Assembly (NCBI GenBank): GCA_965659665.1
Contig: CBFHWU010000007.1
Location: 1 to 64,000 of the forward strand
Direction of reading: 5' to 3'
Length of the DNA stretch: 64,000 nucleotides
Origin: CBFHWU01 sp965659665
Lineage (GTDB): Bacteria > Bacteroidota > Bacteroidia > Flavobacteriales > Flavobacteriaceae
Positions 54,989 to 63,300 of the stretch are shown here, one piece after another. The position numbers and the translations under genes are program-made. The notes below the pieces were generated by a model. It was not told the DNA's origin. It ran no database searches and worked only from the letters and a program-made list of their open reading frames with translations. The first letter of the stretch is position 1; every line of letters begins with the position of its first letter.

Positions 54989-56004
54989 AAATCAGGATTA
55001 AACGATATTCCAAAAAAACTTGTATTTCCTGCACTTGTATACCTTGCATGACTAAAATGAAATCGAAGTCTTCGCATTGAAAGACCAAAACCTGCTGTGA
55101 TCCCAGAGAAACTACGTTGCTCTAAAATACGCAATTCTGCAGCACGTCTAAAATTATAACCCAATTGTATCGAAAATGAACGATCGGGAAAGAGTTCAAT
55201 ACCCAATACGATATGTCGAAATAGTTCGTCTAAACCGCCTAACTTTTCTTCAGTTTGTTCCCCGTTAAGACTTGTAGTGGTCCGGTTGGAGTTTTCAAAA
55301 GCCAATTTCCAGTTTTGTACATTTTGAAAATATAAATGCCACCGCAAGGGCAAATGAAGTAATTCGTTTGAAACTCCCAAACCAATTTCAAAAGGAAGTG
55401 GCTCTTTAATATCAGCATAGGTGGTAATTTGAGACCCTATATTTCGTAACACTAAACCAATTCGAAATGAACTATTTAAAAAATGATAATAAAATCCAAA
55501 ATCTGTACTTACTCCAAAAGAATGATACTTTTCAAAACTTGAACTAATCAAACTTAACCGAGCACCTACCGATAAATTGAGTTTTAAAAAATAATGGGAA
55601 TGTGAAACGCCAAGCGCAGTCTCATTTCCGCTAAAATCCGTAGTGGGGTTTCCTATTTCGTCACGCCCTTCAAAAGTTCCGTAATGGATGTATCGGATAT
55701 CAAATAAGAGTGCCTTTTTTCGATTAAGTGTTATTGCATAGGCAGCACTCCCTCTATTTACTCCAGCAAAATAAGGTTCAAAGTTTAACGACCACTGTCC
55801 TCCTACACGTCCGTGAAGTAATGCTGGATTACTCAATGAACTGTGGATATCCAAATCTGAAAGAGTGGGTATTGGAGCTCCTAAACTGGAATGCAGAGGA
55901 CTTGAAGATAAACTTAGAAACTCATAGGTCGAACTGCCCCCAATTTGAGCTGTTAATGCAAAATTGGAAAACACAAGAAAAATAAAAAAAATGCGCTTAA
56001 GCAT
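54985..56004 (-). CDS. porQ: Type IX secretion system protein PorQ
   Basis: This 339-residue outer-membrane beta-barrel protein has a signal peptide (MLKRIFFIFLVFSNFALTAQ). The start of the mature part, GGSSTYEFLSLSSSPLHSSLG, is the best-known PorQ signature, and the barrel strands end in FFGISFNPDL. PorQ belongs to the T9SS of Bacteroidetes, which secretes proteins with special C-terminal domains and powers gliding. It acts with PorU, PorV and PorZ in attachment of cargo. It overlaps cmk by four bases, an association seen in many flavobacteria. Confidence 0.9.
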   Translation of the reverse strand: MLKRIFFIFLVFSNFALTAQIGGSSTYEFLSLSSSPLHSSLGAPIPTLSDLDIHSSLSNPALLHGRVGGQWSLNFEPYFAGVNRGSAAYAITLNRKKALLFDIRYIHYGTFEGRDEIGNPTTDFSGNETALGVSHSHYFLKLNLSVGARLSLISSSFEKYHSFGVSTDFGFYYHFLNSSFRIGLVLRNIGSQITTYADIKEPLPFEIGLGVSNELLHLPLRWHLYFQNVQNWKLAFENSNRTTTSLNGEQTEEKLGGLDELFRHIVLGIELFPDRSFSIQLGYNFRRAAELRILEQRSFSGITAGFGLSMRRLRFHFSHARYTSAGNTSFFGISFNPDL

Positions 56005-56056
56005 ACAAATAATCCTTTAGCCATAACGTCATTTTTTATTTTTTAGTACCAAAAGT

Positions 56057-58486
56057 TTATAGATTTAGGGAAAGTGCAATTCGCAATACATCTTTCATAT
56101 CACTTACATAATGAAATTCAAGGCCTTTGACATAATCAGCTTTAATTTGTTTTACGTCGGATTGGTTTTTATCACAGAGTATAATTTCCTTGATATGAGC
56201 ACGTTTTGCAGCTAAAATTTTCTCTTTGATACCCCCTACTGGTAACACTTTACCTCGAAGGGTAATTTCACCAGACATGGCAATACGATTTTTTACTTTT
56301 TTGCCTGTCATTGAGGAAACTAATGAGGTTAGCATTGTAATTCCTGCACTAGGACCATCTTTTGGAGTTGCTCCTTCAGGAACATGAATATGAAAATTAT
56401 TTTGGCTAAGGGTATCCATCTTAATGCCTAAATCTTTCGCATATGATTTTATAAACTCCATGGCAATGGTAGCTGATTCTTTCATCACTTTACCAATATT
56501 TCCGGTTATGGATAAGTTACCATTCCCCTTTGACAAAAGAGATTCAATGAAAAGGATATCACCACCTACTTGAGTCCAAGCGAGCCCAGTGACTACACCA
56601 GGAATTTTGTTTGTTTCGTACTGATCTCGACTCAACTTAGCAGGACCTAAAATAGAAACAAGATCTTCTTTAGATGGGCTCTTATGATACACTTGTTCCA
56701 TAGCAATGGATTTGGCAGCATATCGAACCATCTTAGCAATTTCCTTATCAAGACCACGAACACCTGATTCTCTGGTGTACCCTGTAATGATTTGCTCAAG
56801 AACACGTTTTCCAAGTTTAAGGTAATTTTTAGTCAATCCATGTTCTTCTAATTGCTTTGGTAAAAGATGCGACTTTCCAATTTCTATCTTCTCTTCCACA
56901 GTATATCCACTTACTTCAATCACTTCCATCCTATCGAGTAAAGCAGGTTGCAATGTAGAAAGGGTATTGGCTGTAGCGATAAACATCACTTTAGAGAGGT
57001 CGAAACCCTGTTCTAAAAAGTTATCGTAGAAAGAAGTATTTTGTGCTGGATCTAAAACTTCTAACATAGCCGATGAGGGATCTCCTTGATGACTGGAAGA
57101 TAATTTATCGATTTCATCCAACACAAAAACAGGGTTCGAGGTACCCGCTTTTTTTAAACTTTGTAGAATTCGGCCAGGCATTGCTCCAATATATGTTTTT
57201 CGATGGCCTCTTATTTCGGCTTCATCTCTTAATCCTCCAAGAGAAATTCGAACATATTTACGTCCCAAGGCCTCAGCTATAGATTTACCTAAAGAAGTTT
57301 TACCTACCCCTGGAGGGCCCGTCAAGCATAAAATTGGTGATTTCATGTCACGACGAAGTTTTAACACGGCCAAATGTTCAATGATTCGTTTTTTTACTTC
57401 CTCCAAGCCATGATGATCACGGTTTAATATTTTGGTGGCACGTTTTAGGTCGAACTTATCGTCAGAAAAAATATTCCAAGGTAAATCTAGATACAAGTCT
57501 AAATAATTTCGCTGAACAGAATATTCAGCAACTTGTGGGTTCATTCGTTCCAATTTTGATAATTCTTTTTTGAAATGAATTTTAACCTCCTCCGACCATT
57601 TCATTTTATTAGATCGCTCGCGCATTTCTTGAACTTCCTGATCATAAGAAACCTCACCCAATTCTTCTTGGATGGTTTTCATTTGTTGGTGCAAAAAGTA
57701 TTCCCGTTGCTGTTGATCTAAATCACTTCTAACTTTGGATTGAATGTCATTTTTGATTGATAGTTTTTGGAATTCAACATTCATGTGTTTCAGACACAAC
57801 AAAGCACGTTCTTGTAAAGAATCTTTCTCCAGTATATGTTGTTTGTCATTGGTCATCATATCCATATTGGAGGATACGAAATTGACCAAAAAAGCATCGC
57901 TTTGAATATTTTTAATGGCAAATGAAGCTTCAGAGGGGATATTTGGACTTTGTCTAATAATTTGAAGAGCCAAATCTTTGATCGAATCAATAATTGCTTC
58001 AAATTCTTTATTTGGTAGAGCGGGACGTTCCTCTAATTTTTCAGTAATACGAGCTGTGAAATAAGGTTCCTCATTTTCAATTTTTTCAATGCTAAAACGC
58101 TTTTTACCCTGTAAAATGACTGTAGTATTTCCATCCGGCATTTTGAGGACTCTTAATATTTTGGCAACAGTCCCAGATTGGAACAAATCTGAACTTTGAG
58201 GTTCTTGAACATCAATCTCCTTTTGCGCAACCACTCCGATTAGCTTATCGGAAGCATTGGACTCTTTGATAAGCTCTATGGATTTGTCTCTTGAAGCCGT
58301 AATAGGAATTACAACTCCTGGAAACAAAACTGTATTTCTCAAGGGCAAAATCGGGATGGTGTCTGGTATTGATTCTTTCGAAATTGCTTCCTCGTCGTCA
58401 ATGGTCATTAAGGGGATCAAGTCAGACTCGTCATCAATATCTTTCAGGGAAAGTTGGTCTAAAGAAATTAGTTTGGCCTTGGACAT
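56057..58486 (-). CDS. lon: ATP-dependent protease Lon
   Basis: This 809-residue LonA protease has an N-terminal substrate domain (about 40-240), a coiled region, the AAA+ module with Walker A GPPGVGKT (390-397), and the protease domain with catalytic Ser713 (KDGPSAGITM) and Lys756 (GGIKEKIL). It degrades damaged and regulatory proteins. The N-terminal acidic extension of about 40 residues is usual in Bacteroidetes. Two TGTCA direct repeats lie directly before its start codon. Confidence 0.96.
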   Translation of the reverse strand: MSKAKLISLDQLSLKDIDDESDLIPLMTIDDEEAISKESIPDTIPILPLRNTVLFPGVVIPITASRDKSIELIKESNASDKLIGVVAQKEIDVQEPQSSDLFQSGTVAKILRVLKMPDGNTTVILQGKKRFSIEKIENEEPYFTARITEKLEERPALPNKEFEAIIDSIKDLALQIIRQSPNIPSEASFAIKNIQSDAFLVNFVSSNMDMMTNDKQHILEKDSLQERALLCLKHMNVEFQKLSIKNDIQSKVRSDLDQQQREYFLHQQMKTIQEELGEVSYDQEVQEMRERSNKMKWSEEVKIHFKKELSKLERMNPQVAEYSVQRNYLDLYLDLPWNIFSDDKFDLKRATKILNRDHHGLEEVKKRIIEHLAVLKLRRDMKSPILCLTGPPGVGKTSLGKSIAEALGRKYVRISLGGLRDEAEIRGHRKTYIGAMPGRILQSLKKAGTSNPVFVLDEIDKLSSSHQGDPSSAMLEVLDPAQNTSFYDNFLEQGFDLSKVMFIATANTLSTLQPALLDRMEVIEVSGYTVEEKIEIGKSHLLPKQLEEHGLTKNYLKLGKRVLEQIITGYTRESGVRGLDKEIAKMVRYAAKSIAMEQVYHKSPSKEDLVSILGPAKLSRDQYETNKIPGVVTGLAWTQVGGDILFIESLLSKGNGNLSITGNIGKVMKESATIAMEFIKSYAKDLGIKMDTLSQNNFHIHVPEGATPKDGPSAGITMLTSLVSSMTGKKVKNRIAMSGEITLRGKVLPVGGIKEKILAAKRAHIKEIILCDKNQSDVKQIKADYVKGLEFHYVSDMKDVLRIALSLNL

Positions 58487-58493
58487 AATGTGG

Positions 58494-58506
58494 TGTCAGT
58501 TTGTCA
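58494..58506. promoter_or_regulatory. TGTCA-N3-TGTCA direct repeat before lon
   Basis: TGTCA at 58494-58498 and 58502-58506, separated by GTT, lie 8 to 20 bases upstream of the lon start codon at 58486. The same half site, also with a three-base spacing but as an inverted pair, lies upstream of dnaK. The shared motif in front of two stress genes may be meaningful or chance. Confidence 0.35.
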
Positions 58507-58625
58507 TGAATTGCAGTATTAGGATAAAAAAAAACCCAGTACAACAATAAAATTATTATTTATCTCTGAAGTAATTAGCTTCATTTAAATAATTTCAATA
58601 TTCGTGCCACAAACAACTAATTTAT

Positions 58626-59957
58626 TTAAACTCCTTTAGTTGTAGCCATCAAAAGATTTGGTTCTTTTTTATTGAGTCGACGAAGTAAAAGTGCGCCAAT
58701 GAGGAAAAAAATCAAAAAAAACAATATTGAGTTTCGCATACTTCCCGTAATTTGATCCACAAATCCATACATGAGCATACCGATGACAATCCCAAGTTTT
58801 TCAGCAACATCATAAAAACTAAAATAAGAAGCCGTATCTGCAGTTCTAGGAATCAGTTTTGAATAAGTCGAGCGTGCAAGTGCTTGAATGCCTCCCATAG
58901 ATAAACCAACTAACCCAGCAGTGATATAAAATTGAATTGGGGTGTAAACAAAATAAGCAAGAACACAAAGTACTACCCAAAAGAAATTTAGAGCAATGAG
59001 CATTTTAATATTTCCAAAACGCTTGGACAATCGAGCTGTAACCAAAGCGCCAAAAATGGCGATAATTTGAATGGCCAAAATACTAATGATAAGTCCCATA
59101 GTTTTTTGACCTTCTGCCCATTGTACTTCTTGTTCTCCAAAATATGCAGCAACCAACATGACCGTTTGTAATGCCATACTAAAAACAAAAAAAGCCCCTA
59201 AATAGCGTTTTAAAGTTGGATGATGTGATAAACTTTTCCAAACGCTTCTCATTTCCTTGTACCCATTAAAAAACAACGCCTTGGTTAACACATTTTCTTT
59301 ATTTCCACGGGGTAAATAGAAAAATGCAATTTGGCTGAAACCAAACCACCAAACTCCCACAGCAATAAAAGCATATTTCATAGCTTTTAATGCAGCTTGC
59401 TCCGTAGTTCCAGTAATTCCAAACGAATTTGGGCTCAGGATCATCATTAAGTTAAGCAGAAGCAATAAAACACTTCCTATATAACCCATCGCATATCCTC
59501 GCGCACTTGTACGATCCATTTGCTCAGCTGAAGCAATGTCAGGTAAGTAAGAATTATAAAACACCAAACTACTCCAAGCTCCTATTAATGCAAAAAAATA
59601 AAATAAAAGTCCTGCATAAATGGTTTCGATTTCAAACCAATATAATCCCACACACGACAAAGCACCTAGGTAACAAAAAAATTGCATAAAACGCTTTTTG
59701 TTTCCTGTATAATCCGCAATCCCAGAAAGTAAAGGGGAAAATAAAGCCACAACCATAAAGGCAGCTGCTGTAACAAAACTAATCAATGCGGTATTTTTAA
59801 TGGAGTATCCAAATATATCTAGATAAGTAGTATCTCCACAAATTGCCCCATAGTACAATGGAAATACCGTGGAAGTGATTACTAAAAAATATACTGAATT
59901 TGCCCAGTCATAAGAAATCCAAGCATTAAGCAGGCCTTTGTTTTGTTTTGAAAACAT
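58626..59957 (-). CDS. MFS transporter of the UMF1 (Atg22-like) family
   Basis: This protein of 443 residues has twelve membrane helices. NAWISYDWANSVYFLVITSTVFPLYY at the start and YNSYLPDIASAEQMDRTSARGYAMGYIGS in the middle are hallmarks of the UMF1/Atg22 family, named after yeast vacuolar amino-acid exporters. The last third has GLSMGGIQALARSTYSKLIP. Bacterial members have no settled substrate, with amino acid efflux being one idea. It is a single gene, divergent from the alpha/beta hydrolase gene. Confidence 0.88.
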   Translation of the reverse strand: MFSKQNKGLLNAWISYDWANSVYFLVITSTVFPLYYGAICGDTTYLDIFGYSIKNTALISFVTAAAFMVVALFSPLLSGIADYTGNKKRFMQFFCYLGALSCVGLYWFEIETIYAGLLFYFFALIGAWSSLVFYNSYLPDIASAEQMDRTSARGYAMGYIGSVLLLLLNLMMILSPNSFGITGTTEQAALKAMKYAFIAVGVWWFGFSQIAFFYLPRGNKENVLTKALFFNGYKEMRSVWKSLSHHPTLKRYLGAFFVFSMALQTVMLVAAYFGEQEVQWAEGQKTMGLIISILAIQIIAIFGALVTARLSKRFGNIKMLIALNFFWVVLCVLAYFVYTPIQFYITAGLVGLSMGGIQALARSTYSKLIPRTADTASYFSFYDVAEKLGIVIGMLMYGFVDQITGSMRNSILFFLIFFLIGALLLRRLNKKEPNLLMATTKGV

Positions 59958-60020
59958 TATTTAAATTTAATTAACTAATGTACGTTATTTTTCCTAACAA
60001 TAAGTAACGGTAAAAATGCA

Positions 60021-60028
60021 TAACTTTG
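60021..60028 (+). promoter_or_regulatory. -7 promoter element of the alpha/beta hydrolase-msrB operon
   Basis: TAACTTTG is an exact TAnnTTTG match, 12 bases before the ATG at 60040. A leader of about seven bases would result. No TTG is seen at the usual upstream distance. Confidence 0.45.
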
Positions 60029-60039
60029 TTTGGTAGATT

Positions 60040-60903
60040 ATGAAAAAAGAAAAAGCTATTCAAGCGTTGGAAATTCCAAAGTTGATCAAGGGAATTGCCT
60101 ATTTGCTTGAACGCATATCTCCCAGTTTAAGTATATGGTTTGCTGGTGTTATTTTTGGTACTCCTATTAAATTTAAAAGACCAAAAAGGGAAGAACCCTT
60201 TGCTCAAAACAGTGTCAAATCTAGAATTTATGTCCCTCATTTAAAAACCCATATCCAACTGTATCAGCTTCCCTCATCAGGACCAAAAGTGTTATTGATC
60301 CATGGATGGAGCGGACGTGGAACTCAAATGCATGCCATAGCCGATATATGTGCAAAAGCAGGAATGGACATCACAAGCTATGATGCCCCTGCTCATGGCG
60401 AATCTTCTGGAAAACGAACAAATGTTCCTGAATTCGTGATCACTTTACAACATATCAACAAAACGATGGGTCCTTTTGATTATGCAATTGGACACTCTAT
60501 GGGAGGCGTAACTTTATTAAATGCTATTCGATTTGGGGTGCAATTCAAAGGAGCTGTATTGATTGGAACAAATGACCATATTCGACCCATTTTTGTTAAC
60601 TTTATACGATTGATGGGATTGCCCAATCATGCAGTAGACAGGCTATTGAATCATTTTCATAAAAAAGTAAATGCCTCAGTAGAAACTTTTGATGGTAGTA
60701 ATGGTGCGGCGAAAGCCAATTTCCCAGTTTTAGTTATTCATTGTAAGGATGATTTGGATGTCCCAATTTCTTCGGCTTACAGTTTGCATAAAGCTCTTGA
60801 TCATGGAGAGTTGCTCGTTACGAAGGGACTAGGACACCGACGTATTCTGAGAGATAAAGAAATCCTAGAATCTATTTTACACTTTTTAAATACTTTGACA
60901 TGA
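60040..60903 (+). CDS. Alpha/beta hydrolase
   Basis: This 287-residue alpha/beta-fold hydrolase has the oxyanion motif VLLIHGWSGRGTQ (85-97), the nucleophile elbow IGHSMGGVT (Ser153), an acidic residue near DDLDVPI, and a final GLGHRRIL that supplies the histidine. The first 45 residues hold a hydrophobic segment (about 27-42) that could touch the membrane. The substrate is unknown; an esterase or lipase-like activity is likely. It overlaps the first msrB gene by four bases. It is far from the men operon, so a MenH role is unlikely. Confidence 0.85.
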   Translation: MKKEKAIQALEIPKLIKGIAYLLERISPSLSIWFAGVIFGTPIKFKRPKREEPFAQNSVKSRIYVPHLKTHIQLYQLPSSGPKVLLIHGWSGRGTQMHAIADICAKAGMDITSYDAPAHGESSGKRTNVPEFVITLQHINKTMGPFDYAIGHSMGGVTLLNAIRFGVQFKGAVLIGTNDHIRPIFVNFIRLMGLPNHAVDRLLNHFHKKVNASVETFDGSNGAAKANFPVLVIHCKDDLDVPISSAYSLHKALDHGELLVTKGLGHRRILRDKEILESILHFLNTLT

Positions 60904-61376
60904 ATCCCCTAATCAAACTTACTTTGTTGTTTTGCATTACTTTTAGTTGTGCTCAAAAGGACAACACAAAACATAATTTTCCTGTGCAAAAAACTGAAGA
61001 ACAATGGAAAGCTCAACTCTCTGCCATGGAATATTATGTTCTGCGTGAAGCAGGAACTGAACGCCCATATTCAAATAAATATGACCAACATTACGAAAAA
61101 GGAATCTATGTTTGTGCAGGGTGTGACACTCCTCTTTATGACGCCAAACATAAATATAATTCAGGTTCGGGTTGGCCTGCATTCGATCGTGCTGTTCCAC
61201 ATTCGATATTAAAAGACGTAGATTTTAAACTAGGTTATGCTCGTTCCGAACTTATTTGTGCTACTTGTGGGGGGCATTTGGGTCATGTTTTTAATGATGG
61301 TCCCAAAGCAACTACAGGGAAAAGACACTGTATAAATTCGGCAGCACTTCATTTTATTCCAAAAAAAAATGAGTAA
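60900..61376 (+). CDS. msrB: Methionine-R-sulfoxide reductase, lipoprotein form
   Basis: This MsrB-domain protein of 158 residues has a lipoprotein signal peptide (FSC, Cys17) and reduces the R-sulfoxide of methionine. The zinc-binding cysteines are in VCAGC (Cys72, Cys75) and ICATC (Cys120, Cys123), and the catalytic cysteine is in GKRHCINSAAL (Cys144). The lipid anchor predicts a periplasmic or outer-membrane location, where it could repair envelope proteins after oxidative damage. It overlaps both neighbours, by four and eight bases. No msrA or Dsb-type partner gene is visible nearby. Confidence 0.92.
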   Translation: MNPLIKLTLLFCITFSCAQKDNTKHNFPVQKTEEQWKAQLSAMEYYVLREAGTERPYSNKYDQHYEKGIYVCAGCDTPLYDAKHKYNSGSGWPAFDRAVPHSILKDVDFKLGYARSELICATCGGHLGHVFNDGPKATTGKRHCINSAALHFIPKKNE

Positions 61377-61773
61377 TTATAACGTAAATAAATCAGATGA
61401 AGAGTGGAAATCCTCTCTCGACGATAAGTCCTACAACGTCCTCAGAAAAAAAGGAACTGAGTATCCACATACAGGAAAATATAATCTTCATTTTGAAGAG
61501 GGTATTTATCAATGTAGAGGATGTGGAGAACCTCTATTTGGTAGCGAACACAAATTTAATAGTGGATGTGGATGGCCTAGCTTTTCAGATGCCCTAGAAG
61601 GAAAAATTCTATATGAAGAAGATCGTTCTCACGGAATGCTCAGGACCGAAATCTTGTGTGCCAATTGTGGAGGACACCTTGGCCATGTTTTTAACGATGG
61701 TCCAGCACCAACTCACGAACGTTACTGCGTAAATTCAGCAAGTTTAGATTTTACAGATATTAAGCGATCATAA
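61369..61773 (+). CDS. msrB: Methionine-R-sulfoxide reductase, cytoplasmic form
   Basis: This protein of 134 residues is a second MsrB with no signal peptide. Zinc cysteines are in QCRGC (Cys49, Cys52) and LCANC (Cys97, Cys100), and the catalytic cysteine is in HERYCVNSASL (Cys120). It begins inside the end of the lipoprotein MsrB gene, with an eight-base overlap. The two share the same layout but differ at many positions, so the duplication is old or the genes came together from different sources. It would use thioredoxin as reductant. Confidence 0.92.
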   Translation: MSNYNVNKSDEEWKSSLDDKSYNVLRKKGTEYPHTGKYNLHFEEGIYQCRGCGEPLFGSEHKFNSGCGWPSFSDALEGKILYEEDRSHGMLRTEILCANCGGHLGHVFNDGPAPTHERYCVNSASLDFTDIKRS

Positions 61774-61788
61774 TCCGTATCCATTTTG

Positions 61789-61796
61789 TAATTTTG
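61789..61796 (+). promoter_or_regulatory. -7 promoter element of lpdA
   Basis: TAATTTTG is an exact TAnnTTTG match, 20 bases before the lpdA ATG. It gives a leader of about 15 bases. The usual TTG at the -33 distance is not clear. Confidence 0.45.
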
Positions 61797-61815
61797 CACC
61801 TAAATAAATTAAACA

Positions 61816-63207
61816 ATGAGCAAATTTGATATACTTGTAATTGGAAGTGGACCTGGTGGGTATGTAACTGCCATACGAGCCTCTCAACTTGGTTTTAAAA
61901 CAGCAATTATTGAAAAGGAAAATCTTGGTGGTGTATGTCTCAACTGGGGCTGTATTCCTACAAAAGCGCTTATAAAGTCTGCTCAAGTTTTTGAGTACTT
62001 AAAACATGCATCTGACTATGGTTTAAAAGTCGATTCCTATGACAAAGATTTTGATGCTGTTGTCAATAGAAGCAGGAATGTCGCAGGAACCATGAGCAAG
62101 GGAGTACAATTTTTAATGAAAAAAAATAAAATTGAAGTTGTTGACGGTCATGGGAAAATAAAACCAGGAAAAAAAGTAGAAGTAACTTTCCAAGATGGTA
62201 CAACAACTGAATATTCAGCTCCCCATATTATTGTGGCCACTGGGGCACGATCAAGAGAGTTGTCTAGCCTTCCTCAAGATGGGAAAAAAATTATCGGATA
62301 CCGTCAAGCCATGACTTTAAAAAAACAACCTTCAAAAATGATTATAGTGGGCTCAGGTGCCATAGGGGTTGAGTTTGCTTATTTCTATAATGCCATGGGT
62401 ACTGAGGTGACTATAGTAGAATATTTACCTCGAATTGTACCTATTGAAGATGAAGATATTTCTAAACAAATGGAACGAAGCTTCAGCAAAACGGGAATTA
62501 ACGTAATGACCTCTTCAGAAGTAACTACAGTTGACACAAGTGGGAAAGGAGTTAAAGCAACCGTGAAAACTTCTAAGGGTGATCAAATATTAGAGGCTGA
62601 TATCGTATTATCTGCAGTAGGAGTCAAAACAAATATTGAAAATATTGGATTGGAAGATGTAGGCATTGCAACAGATCGTGACAAGATAATCGTAAACGAA
62701 TACTATCAAACTAATATTCCAGGATATTATGCGATTGGGGATATCACTTCAGGGCAGGCATTAGCCCATGTTGCATCTGCTGAAGGAATTTTGTGTGTCG
62801 AACGTATTGCTGGAATGCATGTCGAAGCCTTAGATTATGGAAATATCCCAGGATGCACATACAGCAGCCCTGAAATTGCCTCAGTAGGGTACACAGAGGC
62901 TCAAGCTAAAGAAAAAGGATATGACATCAAAGTTGGTAAATTTCCCTTTTCAGCATCTGGAAAAGCGCAAGCTGGAGGAGTTACCGATGGATTTATCAAA
63001 GTTATTTTTGATGCAAAATATGGCGAGTGGTTAGGTTGTCACATGATTGGAGCTGGAGTTACAGATATGATCGCAGAAGCTGTTTTAGGTCGTAAACTGG
63101 AAACTACGGGGCATGAAGTTCTCAAAGCGGTTCATCCTCATCCCACTATGAGTGAAGCTATGATGGAAGCGGTTGCAGCAGCATATGACGAGGTCATTCA
63201 TATTTAA
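61816..63207 (+). CDS. lpdA: Dihydrolipoyl dehydrogenase (E3)
   Basis: This FAD enzyme of 463 residues reoxidises lipoyl groups in pyruvate, 2-oxoglutarate and branched-chain dehydrogenases and in the glycine cleavage system. The FAD motif is VIGSGPGGYVTAIRA (8-22), the redox disulfide is GGVCLNWGCIPTK (Cys41, Cys46), and the NAD motif is IIVGSGAIGVEFAYFY. The second-subunit HPHPTMSEAMMEA supplies the catalytic histidine and glutamate. It is a stand-alone gene, without E1 or E2 genes nearby. Confidence 0.95.
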   Translation: MSKFDILVIGSGPGGYVTAIRASQLGFKTAIIEKENLGGVCLNWGCIPTKALIKSAQVFEYLKHASDYGLKVDSYDKDFDAVVNRSRNVAGTMSKGVQFLMKKNKIEVVDGHGKIKPGKKVEVTFQDGTTTEYSAPHIIVATGARSRELSSLPQDGKKIIGYRQAMTLKKQPSKMIIVGSGAIGVEFAYFYNAMGTEVTIVEYLPRIVPIEDEDISKQMERSFSKTGINVMTSSEVTTVDTSGKGVKATVKTSKGDQILEADIVLSAVGVKTNIENIGLEDVGIATDRDKIIVNEYYQTNIPGYYAIGDITSGQALAHVASAEGILCVERIAGMHVEALDYGNIPGCTYSSPEIASVGYTEAQAKEKGYDIKVGKFPFSASGKAQAGGVTDGFIKVIFDAKYGEWLGCHMIGAGVTDMIAEAVLGRKLETTGHEVLKAVHPHPTMSEAMMEAVAAAYDEVIHI

Positions 63208-63300
63208 TAAGGTAATTTATATCACATTTTTTTATTTAGGGTTCAAATTCTCATATTATAATCTGTCTGTCGTTTTCAAATAGTCTTTAAAGTTATTAAG

